A program made the translations under genes and the position numbers. A stretch of 16,976 bases of DNA from an uncultured Bacillus sp. (lineage in GTDB: Bacteria; Bacillota; Bacilli; Bacillales; DSM-1321). Shown here piece by piece: positions 1 to 5,524 of this stretch (position 1 is its first letter; each line of letters opens with the position of its first letter). The notes beneath the pieces were generated by a model, which had not been told where the DNA came from, ran no database searches, and saw nothing but the letters and a program-made list of their open reading frames with translations. Location of the stretch: NCBI GenBank assembly GCA_934215995.1, contig CAKQBC010000017.1, positions 1 through 16,976 of the forward strand, read 5' to 3'.

Positions 1-40
1 TAAGGAGTCCGAACCCGACACATAAATTCTGGCATGTGCA

Positions 41-76
41 AAAAGCGTTTCTGCAAAAGCAGGAGCGCTTTTTTTT
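41..76 (+). terminator. Rho-independent terminator
   Basis: A 14-base-pair stem (41-54 with 59-72, a few G-U pairs) closes an AAAA loop and runs into a T tract that continues to 76. It would end a plus-strand transcript entering from outside the left edge. No gene upstream of it can be seen in the window. Confidence 0.8.
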
Positions 77-258
77 GCCTAAGGGGGCTTAGAAAAAGGG
101 GAAATAATACAAAAGGGAGAAGTATTTGGGAAGAAGGAGTGTTTTTTTGGAGGATGTACAATTGTTCAATTCGACACACTACACTCCTTGAAGAAATCCT
201 CCAAAGGCCACAAGTTAGCTGGCTTTTCAGGTACATATATGCTATGTTGTAAATATAT
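77..258 (+). other. Short unit between two terminators; possible small ORF or RNA
   Basis: This interval lies between two plus-strand terminators and holds no recognisable gene. AAGGAG at 134-139 is a good ribosome binding site. Candidate starts after it are TTG at 147 (14 codons) and ATG at 154 (32 residues, ending at 252, seven bases before the next terminator). The 32-residue reading contains TTLLEEILQRPQVSWLF and matches no family I know. Two purine tracts have perfect complements downstream: 134-142 with 181-189, and 149-155 with 196-202. They interleave as A-B-A'-B', so they could form a pseudoknot or alternative hairpins that hide the ribosome binding site. I see no convincing promoter. 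It could equally be a small RNA, a leader or spacer DNA. Confidence 0.3.
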
Positions 259-297
259 AGTAGACCTTTCTTTATAAACGGGAAAGGTCTGCTTTTT
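259..297 (+). terminator. Rho-independent terminator
   Basis: Arms at 259-270 and 282-293 pair over 12 positions with one G-T pair. The core is AGACCTTTC with GAAAGGTCT, around an 11-base loop, and TTTTT follows. It ends the short unit at 77-258 and insulates the downstream GreA-like gene. Confidence 0.75.
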
Positions 298-321
298 ATA
301 TATTCAAAAGAAGGATGGTGC

Positions 322-396
322 ATGGAAATGAAAGTAGAATTGAAGTTTTGCAAGGTGTTTGATCCCAGCAGGGGGGTTATCTACTATGAACCATAG
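322..396 (+). CDS. Possible 24-residue upstream ORF overlapping the next gene
   Basis: ATG at 322 follows AAGAAGGATG (308-317), a plausible ribosome binding site. The reading frame runs 24 codons to TAG at 394-396 and overlaps the start of the GreA-like gene (ATG 386) by 11 bases in another frame. The peptide begins MEMKVELKFCKVFDPS and matches nothing I know. The overlap would allow translational coupling or a leader-peptide role. It may also be chance, because it is very short. Confidence 0.25.
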   Translation: MEMKVELKFCKVFDPSRGVIYYEP

Positions 397-835
397 TATC
401 CCCGCCCTCACTGAAAAAGAGTACTTTATTAAGCAGCTGACGTTTATTGATGATAACTATCAGGATCTGAATAGTCTTTATTTATCTTCCACTCCGCTCA
501 AGGAGCGGAAAAAGGACTTCCTTAGTAATTATGTAAGTGAAGTGGAGCAATACATTACACTTTGTAATCAAGCTCCAGCAGAACCCCCTTTGCGAAAAGT
601 ATTGATTGGAACAAAGGTAACTGTGTTATTCGACGGGGAGGATGACCGGGAGGATTATCATATCTGTCTGCCCGATCAGTCTGACCCTGATAATGGCTGC
701 ATTTCATTCTTGTCCCCGGTTGGCAGGCAGCTTCTGTTAAAAAATATGGGCGAACAAATATCCCTGATTATCCCAAGCGGCCAGCTGAATGTAGTTATCG
801 AAAAAATATCCTACTGGGACAAGGAGACAGGTTAA
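386..835 (+). CDS. GreA/GreB C-terminal-domain protein
   Basis: This 149-residue protein has the C-terminal fold signature of the transcript-cleavage factors GreA and GreB in about residues 71-147. The visible marks are the stretch from VLIGTKVTVLF to the pattern SPVGRQLLLKNMGEQI, followed by IPSGQLNVVIEKI. The first 65 residues do not read as the usual GreA coiled-coil hairpin with acidic tip residues. They look like a shorter helical segment ending in a Pro-rich linker (QAPAEPP). Known Gre proteins bind the secondary channel of RNA polymerase. Here RNA polymerase binding is an inference, and cleavage stimulation is doubtful without the canonical tip. ATG 386 is chosen because GGGGGG at 371-376 precedes it at a suitable distance; an in-frame TTG at 359 would add nine residues. 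The gene appears to be transcribed alone. Confidence 0.75.
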   Translation: MNHSIPALTEKEYFIKQLTFIDDNYQDLNSLYLSSTPLKERKKDFLSNYVSEVEQYITLCNQAPAEPPLRKVLIGTKVTVLFDGEDDREDYHICLPDQSDPDNGCISFLSPVGRQLLLKNMGEQISLIIPSGQLNVVIEKISYWDKETG

Positions 836-852
836 CGGATATGATTTGGAGC

Positions 853-874
853 GGAGGGACAAATTAGTCCCTCT
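853..874. other. Hairpin after the GreA-like gene
   Basis: GAGGGAC (854-860) pairs with GTCCCTC (867-873) around AAATTA, with a possible extra G-T pair at 853/874. No T tract follows on the plus strand, so it is at best a weak terminator. It may instead stabilise the 3' end of an mRNA. Confidence 0.35.
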
Positions 875-907
875 GTCCCAGGCGGAAAGAGCTCGCGATT
901 CAAATAA

Positions 908-936
908 TTGACTTCCTAAACTGTAACATATAACAT
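908..936 (+). promoter_or_regulatory. Probable sigma-A promoter of the flavin oxidoreductase gene
   Basis: TTGACT (908-913) is followed at 17 bases by TAACAT (931-936); TATAAC at 929-934 is an alternative -10 with shorter spacing. This would leave an untranslated leader of about 100 bases before GTG 1042. Confidence 0.45.
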
Positions 937-941
937 TACAG
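921..941. promoter_or_regulatory. Inverted repeat overlapping the -10 region, candidate operator
   Basis: CTGTAA (921-926) and TTACAG (936-941) form a 6-base inverted repeat with a 9-base AT-rich centre. It spans the proposed -10 element of the promoter at 908-936, a position typical of a repressor site. No candidate regulator gene lies next to it. Confidence 0.4.
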
Positions 942-1041
942 TAATCTTTCGCTGCGTCATTTTTGCGCAGTTTCCTATGCGTAAACAGAAGGAATATATA
1001 ACAAACTAGGTTTGAAAGGTTATAAAAAGGAGTGTTTTTTT

Positions 1042-2163
1042 GTGAATCCAAGCTATAAACCGCTATTAGAATCTCTTAAGTTAAAGAATAATGTGGAGTT
1101 AAAAAACAGAGTGGTTCTGGCTCCAATGACCAATTTCTCATCCCATGCGGATGGAACCGTGTCAGATGCCGAGATCGATTATTACGTACGCCGCTCCAAA
1201 GGGGTAGGAATGGTGATTACGGCTTGTACAAATGTGACAGCGAACGGAAAAGGATTCCATGGTGAATTCGGCGGCGATCACGATGGGATGATTCCAAGTC
1301 TTTCGAGGCTGGCAGCCAGCATTAAAGAGCAGGGTGCCAAAGCAATACTCCAGATTTTTCATGGCGGGAGGGAATGCCCTCCAGAGCTCGTTCCAAATGG
1401 GGAAACAGTCAGTGCCAGTGCGGTTGCATCTGAAGGAAGCGGGAACACTCCAAGAGCACTGACGGAAAAGGAAGTGGAGGACATCATTGCCGCTTTCGGC
1501 GAAACAACCCGCCGGGCCATCCAGGCAGGCTATGATGGCGTTGAAATCCATGGAGCCAATGGCTATTTAATTCAGCAGTTCTTTTCTCCGCATTCAAATC
1601 GCCGTGAGGACCGATTCGGAGGAAGTCTTGAAAAGCGCATGACGTTCCCTCTTGCTGTGGTGGACGCAGTCCAAAAAGCGGTAAAAGATCATGCGAAAGA
1701 GCCATTCATTGTGGGGTACCGTTTTTCTCCGGAAGAGCCTACTGAGCCGGGAATCACCATGGAAGATACTCTTCAATTGGTCGATGTACTGTCAGATAAA
1801 GGGCTGGACTATCTTCATGTCTCCCTGATGGACTTCTGGTCCAAACCGAGACGCGGGGCTGATGATGCTAAGCCAAGAATTCAGCATCTGTTAGAAAAAA
1901 TGAATAACCGCCTGCCGCTTATCGGAGTAGGGTCCATCCATACTCCTGATGAAGCTGTAAAAGCACTGGAAACGGGAGTGGCCATGGTCGCCCTTGGCCG
2001 GGAACTGATTATGGAGCCGGATTGGGTGCAGAAGGTGCAGGAAGGAAAAGAGTCTGAAATTGCCACCACTTTATCCAAGAAGGATCAGGAAAAGCTGGTC
2101 ATCCCTGATCCGCTCTGGCAGGCAATTGTAAACACTCCGGGGTGGTTTCCGGTTGTAGATTGA
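1042..2163 (+). CDS. Old Yellow Enzyme-family NADH:flavin oxidoreductase (YqiG-like)
   Basis: This 373-residue FMN-dependent TIM-barrel enzyme belongs to the Old Yellow Enzyme family, whose members reduce activated C=C bonds with NAD(P)H. Visible marks are APMTNFSS near the N-terminus (27-34), HGGREC at 107-112, and the catalytic segment HGANGYLIQQFFSP, where H170 and N173 would bind the substrate carbonyl and Y175 would be the proton donor. FMN-phosphate-site motifs are VGSIHTPDEA from about 294 and LGRELI, with R320. The N173 form resembles classical OYE rather than the His-His pair of YqjM. The length and sequence resemble B. subtilis YqiG, so the true substrate is unknown. GTG 1042 is preferred because AAGGAG (1027-1032) precedes it; an in-frame TTG at 1012 has no such site. 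It appears monocistronic, with its own promoter and terminator. Confidence 0.93.
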   Translation: MNPSYKPLLESLKLKNNVELKNRVVLAPMTNFSSHADGTVSDAEIDYYVRRSKGVGMVITACTNVTANGKGFHGEFGGDHDGMIPSLSRLAASIKEQGAKAILQIFHGGRECPPELVPNGETVSASAVASEGSGNTPRALTEKEVEDIIAAFGETTRRAIQAGYDGVEIHGANGYLIQQFFSPHSNRREDRFGGSLEKRMTFPLAVVDAVQKAVKDHAKEPFIVGYRFSPEEPTEPGITMEDTLQLVDVLSDKGLDYLHVSLMDFWSKPRRGADDAKPRIQHLLEKMNNRLPLIGVGSIHTPDEAVKALETGVAMVALGRELIMEPDWVQKVQEGKESEIATTLSKKDQEKLVIPDPLWQAIVNTPGWFPVVD

Positions 2164-2204
2164 GGATGTCTTCAGGATTGAGCGCTTATATTAAGAAAAT
2201 ATTT

Positions 2205-2238
2205 GAAAAGGGACTGCTGAAGTCCCTTTTCTTTATTT
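2205..2238 (+). terminator. Rho-independent terminator of the flavin oxidoreductase gene
   Basis: A perfect 11-base-pair stem pairs 2205-2215 with 2221-2231. It contains AAAAGGGACT and AGTCCCTTTT around a GCTGA loop, and a T-rich stretch follows (TTTTCTTTATTT). Confidence 0.88.
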
Positions 2239-2394
2239 ATCAGTGGTGGCCATAATTGTTGGAGAGCAGCAGTCATTAGTGCTTCGAGCTCAAGCAGGAA
2301 TAAACGCCTTCTTTATTGAAGTTAACAGGGCAGGTTAGCTGCAAACGAAACCTATAAACATATACCAGATATCCATATGAAAAGGGGAGGGCAA

Positions 2395-2634
2395 ATGAAC
2401 CTGATTGATTTAATGGCAGCCGGTTTCCCAGCAGCCATAGTCATACTAGTGCTTATAGGATTTTATAAAGTGTTTGTAAAAAAGAAAAGTGTTCAGCCTT
2501 TCTATACCCCATTTGATGAAATTACAGGTCAATCTGAAGTGGAGTTTCACGAAGAACAAGAAATCCTGGCTGAAGATGAAATTCAGGGAAATAAAAAGAA
2601 GCAGGAGAGAAGAAAAAGGATAGATAGCAGGTAA
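2395..2634 (+). CDS. Small single-pass membrane protein, possibly DUF3951
   Basis: The 79-residue product starts with one hydrophobic segment (about residues 4-27, ending IGFYKVFV). A KKK cluster follows, then PFYTPFDEITGQ, then a strongly charged tail rich in Glu and ending in Lys/Arg. The positive-inside pattern suggests that the tail is cytoplasmic. The YTPFDEITGQ segment directly after the membrane helix resembles DUF3951 proteins of Bacillaceae, as I recall them. No function is known. ATG 2395 is chosen because AGGGGAGGG (about 2383-2391) precedes it; an upstream in-frame ATG at 2377 overlaps that site. Its stop codon lies inside the loop of the bidirectional terminator at 2613-2661. The 230 bases upstream hold only the previous terminator, and I see no clear promoter. 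Confidence 0.75.
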   Translation: MNLIDLMAAGFPAAIVILVLIGFYKVFVKKKSVQPFYTPFDEITGQSEVEFHEEQEILAEDEIQGNKKKQERRKRIDSR

Positions 2635-2661
2635 CCTCTCCTGACAAACTCTATCCTTTTT
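2613..2661. terminator. Bidirectional terminator between convergent genes
   Basis: AAAAAGGATAG (2613-2623) and CTATCCTTTTT (2651-2661) pair perfectly over 11 bases, and a small CAGG/CCTG helix is possible in the loop. The A-rich and T-rich flanks give a T tract on either strand. It serves the small membrane protein gene (plus) and the lipoprotein operon (minus), and it overlaps the last codons of the former. Confidence 0.8.
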
Positions 2662-2669
2662 GTTCTAAA

Positions 2670-3131
2670 TTAATGATGATGACCCTGCCCCGCTTCCTGC
2701 TTGCCTGTTCCTTTTTGCAGGAATTCCACGTCGCTTTTCGACAGCTCTCCCACAATAAACTGCTTTTGCGGCATAATCAGGCTGCCGCCTTGCTGGGCGT
2801 GCACTTTTACAAAGTAAAGGCCATCCTTGTCAAAATCCTTGCTGATGCTGTAGACGCCCCCGCCCTCATTGTCTGCTTCCTCCATCCCATAGTGGACAGT
2901 GCCGTCCTGCTTCCAAATTTCGAAATGAACAAAATCAGCATGATCAGCCGGTTTGCCGTCCTGTGTGAGAGTGGCTTTAACTGTTTCCTGTTCTCCGGCT
3001 GTAAAAGTGTCCGGTGTTTGTATTTCCAGTTTCAGCGGAGTTTCCTGTTTGTAAAGCTCTGCTGCATTCTCATTAAGTGAACATGCACTCAGAAAAGACA
3101 GCAGCAGGATCATAAAGATATATTTTTTCAC
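2670..3131 (-). CDS. YtkA/FixH-like lipoprotein
   Basis: This 153-residue precursor has a short signal peptide and a clear lipobox, LSAC, at residues 14-17. It is therefore lipidated on Cys17 and held on the outer face of the membrane. The mature part contains a beta-rich domain of the YtkA/FixH type: a TPLKLEIQTP start, then TVKATLTQDGKPADHADFV, then DKDGLYFVKVHAQQ near the end. The C-terminus is GQGHHH, which could bind a metal ion, though that is inference. GTG 3131 is chosen because GGGGAG lies just upstream (about 3142-3147) and it gives a normal-length signal peptide; ATG 3164 would overlap the preceding gene. It is the second gene of a minus-strand pair with the PepSY protein. That pairing suggests an envelope redox or metal role rather than the nitrogen-fixation role of true FixH. 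Confidence 0.85.
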   Translation of the reverse strand: MKKYIFMILLLSFLSACSLNENAAELYKQETPLKLEIQTPDTFTAGEQETVKATLTQDGKPADHADFVHFEIWKQDGTVHYGMEEADNEGGGVYSISKDFDKDGLYFVKVHAQQGGSLIMPQKQFIVGELSKSDVEFLQKGTGKQEAGQGHHH

Positions 3132-3156
3132 GGCATTAGACTCCCCTATCATAAAC

Positions 3157-4530
3157 TTACGCATTCAAAAACCTCTTCAACGCTGGTATTCTCCGGATTA
3201 AGAAAAAGTCAATTATCAAAACAGCGATGATCGTTAAGCCGACTAATGGGAAGAGGACTCCCATGGCAATTAACAGAAGGAAGAATCCCTTTGTGCTGTT
3301 AAACCCAGCTGTTTTTGGTGCGCCCATGTCTTTTTTCGGCTTGCGTTTGAGCCACAAATAATAGCCGCTTACCGCCACAAGGATGATGCCAAGGCAGATG
3401 AATAAACTGATTAATTGGTTAATCAGGCCAAATTGTGTCCCTTTATGAAGCGTAATTCCCCACGCGACCATTTTCCCGATCCACCCGTAATGGTCATAGC
3501 GGTAATCTGTTAAAACCGCACCTGTATACTGATCGACATGCATCGTAATTTCATCCTGCGCTTTTGGCGGGAAGGCTGAAATTGTGTACACTCCCGATTT
3601 ATCCTGTGGAATATAAATGGAATAGCTGGGATGGACGCCTTCACGTTCTGCAGCAGAAACCACATCATCAATCGAAAGAGGAATAAATCCCTGAAGGTCT
3701 GACACAGGCACGTCCAGATTTTCGGCAGCCCATGGAACATCGGCAATGTCTTTCGTCTGGATGGTTGACTGGGGTCCGCTTCCAACCCAGACACTAGGGG
3801 GATATCCTTCCCCGGTATTGGTTGCCATCGATTGAAAGTTTGTGCCCCAGAATCCGGACCAAGGCAATCCTGTCATGATTAAAAAGAGCATCCCAGCAGT
3901 GACCCAGAAGGCAGGCACTGCATGCAAATCTCTTCTGAAAGTCTTTTTCCCTTTATTCAGCCGGGGAAAAAGGACGCCGCCCATGCCAGGCCTTTTCTTC
4001 GGAAACCATAAATACAGTCCTGTTACAATGAGCACAACTGCCCAGCAGGCCGCCAGCTCCACGATCCGGTCTCCCAGCGTGCCGGCCATCAGTTCCCCGT
4101 GAAACTCTTCTATTTTATCCATAATCCGGTCCTCGCTGTTTAAGGCCCCGAGGGACTCACCTGTATAAGGATTGATAAAAACAGTAAGCGATTCATCGTT
4201 ATTCACAATGCCGACTTCACTTGAACGATCGGCGCTTTCCCCGGGACGGTACACCGTCACTGCTGCATCTGGATATAGCTTCTTCACTTCTTCAATCTGC
4301 TGTGAAGCCGAAATTTTTTCATTTTGAGGGGAGACTTCATAATAATCCTGATAGAGGACACCCTCAATTTGCGGCTTAAACAAATAGATTGCTCCGGTTA
4401 CCGCCAGAATAAAAAGAAATGGCGCAAAAATTATGCCCGCATAAAAGTGCCATCTCCAAACCGTTCTGTATAGAGAGGTGTTAGTCTGCGGCGGTTTCTG
4501 TATATCAGCGGATTCTTTAACCGTTTCCAT
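3157..4530 (-). CDS. PepSY-associated transmembrane protein (PiuB-like)
   Basis: This 457-residue inner-membrane protein carries the PepSY-TM architecture. TM1 is at about 28-51 (WHFYAGIIFAPF and onward). A first extracytoplasmic PepSY-like domain follows, with VTVYRPGE and VFINPYTGESLG, then helices at IVELAACWAVVLIVTGLYLWF and at LHAVPAFWVTAGMLFL. A second extracytoplasmic domain contains YTISAFPPKAQDEITMHVDQ. C-terminal helices start at INQLISLFICLG and GFFLLLIAMGV. Relatives are often called iron-regulated or iron-uptake-associated (PiuB), but the biochemical role is not established. Histidines at helix ends (WHFYAG, RDLHAVP) could bind heme or metal. ATG 4530 has an AGAGGAG site about 11 bases upstream. 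The lipoprotein gene follows after about 25 bases, so the two are probably co-transcribed. Confidence 0.88.
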   Translation of the reverse strand: METVKESADIQKPPQTNTSLYRTVWRWHFYAGIIFAPFLFILAVTGAIYLFKPQIEGVLYQDYYEVSPQNEKISASQQIEEVKKLYPDAAVTVYRPGESADRSSEVGIVNNDESLTVFINPYTGESLGALNSEDRIMDKIEEFHGELMAGTLGDRIVELAACWAVVLIVTGLYLWFPKKRPGMGGVLFPRLNKGKKTFRRDLHAVPAFWVTAGMLFLIMTGLPWSGFWGTNFQSMATNTGEGYPPSVWVGSGPQSTIQTKDIADVPWAAENLDVPVSDLQGFIPLSIDDVVSAAEREGVHPSYSIYIPQDKSGVYTISAFPPKAQDEITMHVDQYTGAVLTDYRYDHYGWIGKMVAWGITLHKGTQFGLINQLISLFICLGIILVAVSGYYLWLKRKPKKDMGAPKTAGFNSTKGFFLLLIAMGVLFPLVGLTIIAVLIIDFFLIRRIPALKRFLNA

Positions 4531-4625
4531 GTCATCAAAAACTCCTCTTCGTTAATCTTCTTTTCATATCTTAAAAGGGGAATGTGAGAAATGAATGAAG
4601 TTTTTAAAAAGTTTTTTGGCAAAAA

Positions 4626-4639
4626 GCTGTCATAACAGC
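4626..4639. promoter_or_regulatory. Short palindrome in the divergent intergenic region
   Basis: GCTGT-CATA-ACAGC sits midway between the minus-strand PepSY operon and the plus-strand YjbR-like gene. It is a candidate operator or small hairpin. No good promoter could be placed around it, and it does not match a Fur box that I can recognise. Confidence 0.25.
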
Positions 4640-4720
4640 CAGAAACTCTCTTTTTTAGACAAGGGTTTCTAAATATAGTGTTGAATATTATCATGGAAGA
4701 ACAGGCAAGGGAGTGTTAAG

Positions 4721-5116
4721 ATGATCCATAAACAATTAAAATCACAAAAAAGCATAGAGATTCTGACAAAGGTAAGGGAGATTGCCATTGGTTTTCCTGA
4801 AACAGCCGAACAGGCTGATAAATTTGGACATACCTCATTTCGGGTAAAAGATAAGCCTTTTGTCATTTTGGGAGAGAACGAAGAGGGCATTCCGTCCATT
4901 GCCATGAAAACATCGAAAGAAACACAGGAATTTTTTGTGCAGGAAGGCAGCCGTTTTTTCAAGACACCCTATATTGGACAGCATGGCTGGACCTCGATTT
5001 TAGGTGATCATGAACTAGAGTGGGTTGAGGTTGAAGGCTTGATAAAAGAAGCTTATTTGCGGACGGCGCCTAAATCCATCCTGAAAAGCTTGAAAATAGG
5101 GGGGAGTCCATCCTAG
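4721..5116 (+). CDS. MmcQ/YjbR-family protein
   Basis: This 131-residue protein is of the MmcQ/YjbR family, small alpha/beta proteins with a double-stranded DNA mimic or cyclomaltodextrin-like fold whose cellular role is unsettled. Family marks are FPETAEQADKFGHTSFRVKDKPFVILGE (about 22-49), a central VQEGSRFFKTPYIGQHGWTSIL, and a C-terminal helix with LIKEAYLRTAPKSIL. The length is normal for the family. The ribosome binding site is AAGGGAG at 4709-4715, before ATG 4721. No terminator follows directly; the first strong plus-strand one is at 5302-5335, beyond an opposing miniprotein gene. The message is therefore likely to be antisense to that gene. Confidence 0.85.
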   Translation: MIHKQLKSQKSIEILTKVREIAIGFPETAEQADKFGHTSFRVKDKPFVILGENEEGIPSIAMKTSKETQEFFVQEGSRFFKTPYIGQHGWTSILGDHELEWVEVEGLIKEAYLRTAPKSILKSLKIGGSPS

Positions 5117-5150
5117 TAGCATAAAACCGAGACAAACCGTCGTGATTCAG

Positions 5151-5255
5151 CTAAAGGAAAAGCGCAGTCAATCCGCCTATAAATAAAAGGATGGTACTTG
5201 ATAGAATGGCGATTTTGCCTGTGCGGTCTGATTTATGAAAAAGTCTGATAAACAT
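5151..5255 (-). CDS. 34-residue single-pass membrane miniprotein
   Basis: On the minus strand, ATG at 5255-5253 follows GTGAGGTG (5268-5261) at good spacing. The frame runs 34 codons to TAG at 5153-5151. The peptide starts with the polar, basic segment MFIRLFHKSDRTGK and continues as one hydrophobic helix from IAILSSTILLF to GLTALFL. It therefore looks like a tail-anchored or single-pass membrane miniprotein with a cytoplasmic basic N-terminus. It is too short for routine gene calling. Its shape (short basic head, one helix, C-terminal hydrophobic end) recalls Prli42-type stressosome miniproteins of Firmicutes, but I do not see enough sequence identity to assign it. It lies wholly between the YjbR-like gene and that gene's probable terminator. 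Confidence 0.6.
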   Translation of the reverse strand: MFIRLFHKSDRTGKIAILSSTILLFIGGLTALFL

Positions 5256-5283
5256 TCTAACACCTCACTTTTTAGTTAGTTAT

Positions 5284-5289
5284 ATTATA
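5284..5289 (-). promoter_or_regulatory. Possible -10 box of the miniprotein gene
   Basis: Read on the minus strand, 5289-5284 is TATAAT, 28 bases upstream of the miniprotein start. No good -35 match is found at 16-18 bases; that region falls inside the terminator hairpin at 5302-5328. Confidence 0.35.
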
Positions 5290-5301
5290 GTACGATTTGT
5301 C

Positions 5302-5335
5302 ATGCGCAGAGAAAGTTTCTCTGCGCATTTTTTTA
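5302..5335 (+). terminator. Strong Rho-independent terminator
   Basis: ATGCGCAGAGA pairs with TCTCTGCGCAT (5302-5328, minimal loop), and a run of eight T follows. It is oriented for plus-strand transcripts, so it most likely ends the YjbR-like gene's message after it has crossed the miniprotein gene in antisense. Confidence 0.85.
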
Positions 5336-5338
5336 TGG

Positions 5339-5394
5339 AAAGAGATTCCCATGCTCTCCTTCATCCGGCATAGCATTTCCAAACTCTTTTTTTT
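5339..5394 (+). terminator. Possible second, imperfect terminator
   Basis: AAAGAG (5339-5344) can pair with CTCTTT (5384-5389), and ATGC (5351-5354) with GCAT (5368-5371); a T tract runs through 5387-5394. The helix is interrupted and long-looped, so it may be a decayed or backup terminator. Confidence 0.3.
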
Positions 5395-5471
5395 CGGCTA
5401 GTTAGGAGGAGGAAGAATAAAATGGTTAGGAGTTAATAGTTTGATGCCCAAGCTTACAACTAGCCTGTGAA

Positions 5472-5477
5472 TATAAT
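5472..5477 (+). promoter_or_regulatory. Possible -10 box upstream of the haloperoxidase-family gene
   Basis: TATAAT at 5472-5477 lies 47 bases before ATG 5525. No good -35 is present at 16-18 bases. TGTG at 5466-5469 could act as a partial extended -10 element. The rest of 5395-5524 shows no other feature except the ribosome binding site AGAGGAG (5513-5519). Confidence 0.35.
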
Positions 5478-5524
5478 GAAATGATCATCATGAAAAAACA
5501 AATAGAAATTACAGAGGAGCTAAT

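Noticed and set aside
34..252. 72-residue plus-strand frame at the left edge
   Set aside because: Its first third is the terminator hairpin and T tract. Only the last 32 codons, from ATG 154, are worth considering, and they are listed as uncertain.
359..385. TTG 359 as the start of the GreA-like gene
   Set aside because: No ribosome binding site precedes it, whereas ATG 386 has a G-rich site at a normal distance.
1012..1041. TTG 1012 as the start of the flavin oxidoreductase
   Set aside because: The ten extra residues include the translated ribosome binding site of GTG 1042, and homologues begin near MNPxYKPL.
2239..2376. Possible gene or decayed gene upstream of the small membrane protein
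   Set aside because: Both strands have frequent stop codons here and no coherent protein similarity. The small CTTC/GAAG hairpin near 2309-2321 is too weak to call.
2673..3080. 135-residue plus-strand frame opposite the lipoprotein gene
   Set aside because: It is a shadow of the lipoprotein gene, whose signal peptide, lipobox and conserved domain are clear on the other strand.
4641..4670. AGAAAC/GTTTCT inverted repeat as a terminator or operator
   Set aside because: The stem is only six bases with an 18-base loop and no T tract beyond it; it is likely chance in AT-rich DNA.
5151..5255. Assigning the miniprotein as Prli42
   Set aside because: The general shape is similar, but I cannot match the sequence confidently enough to name it.
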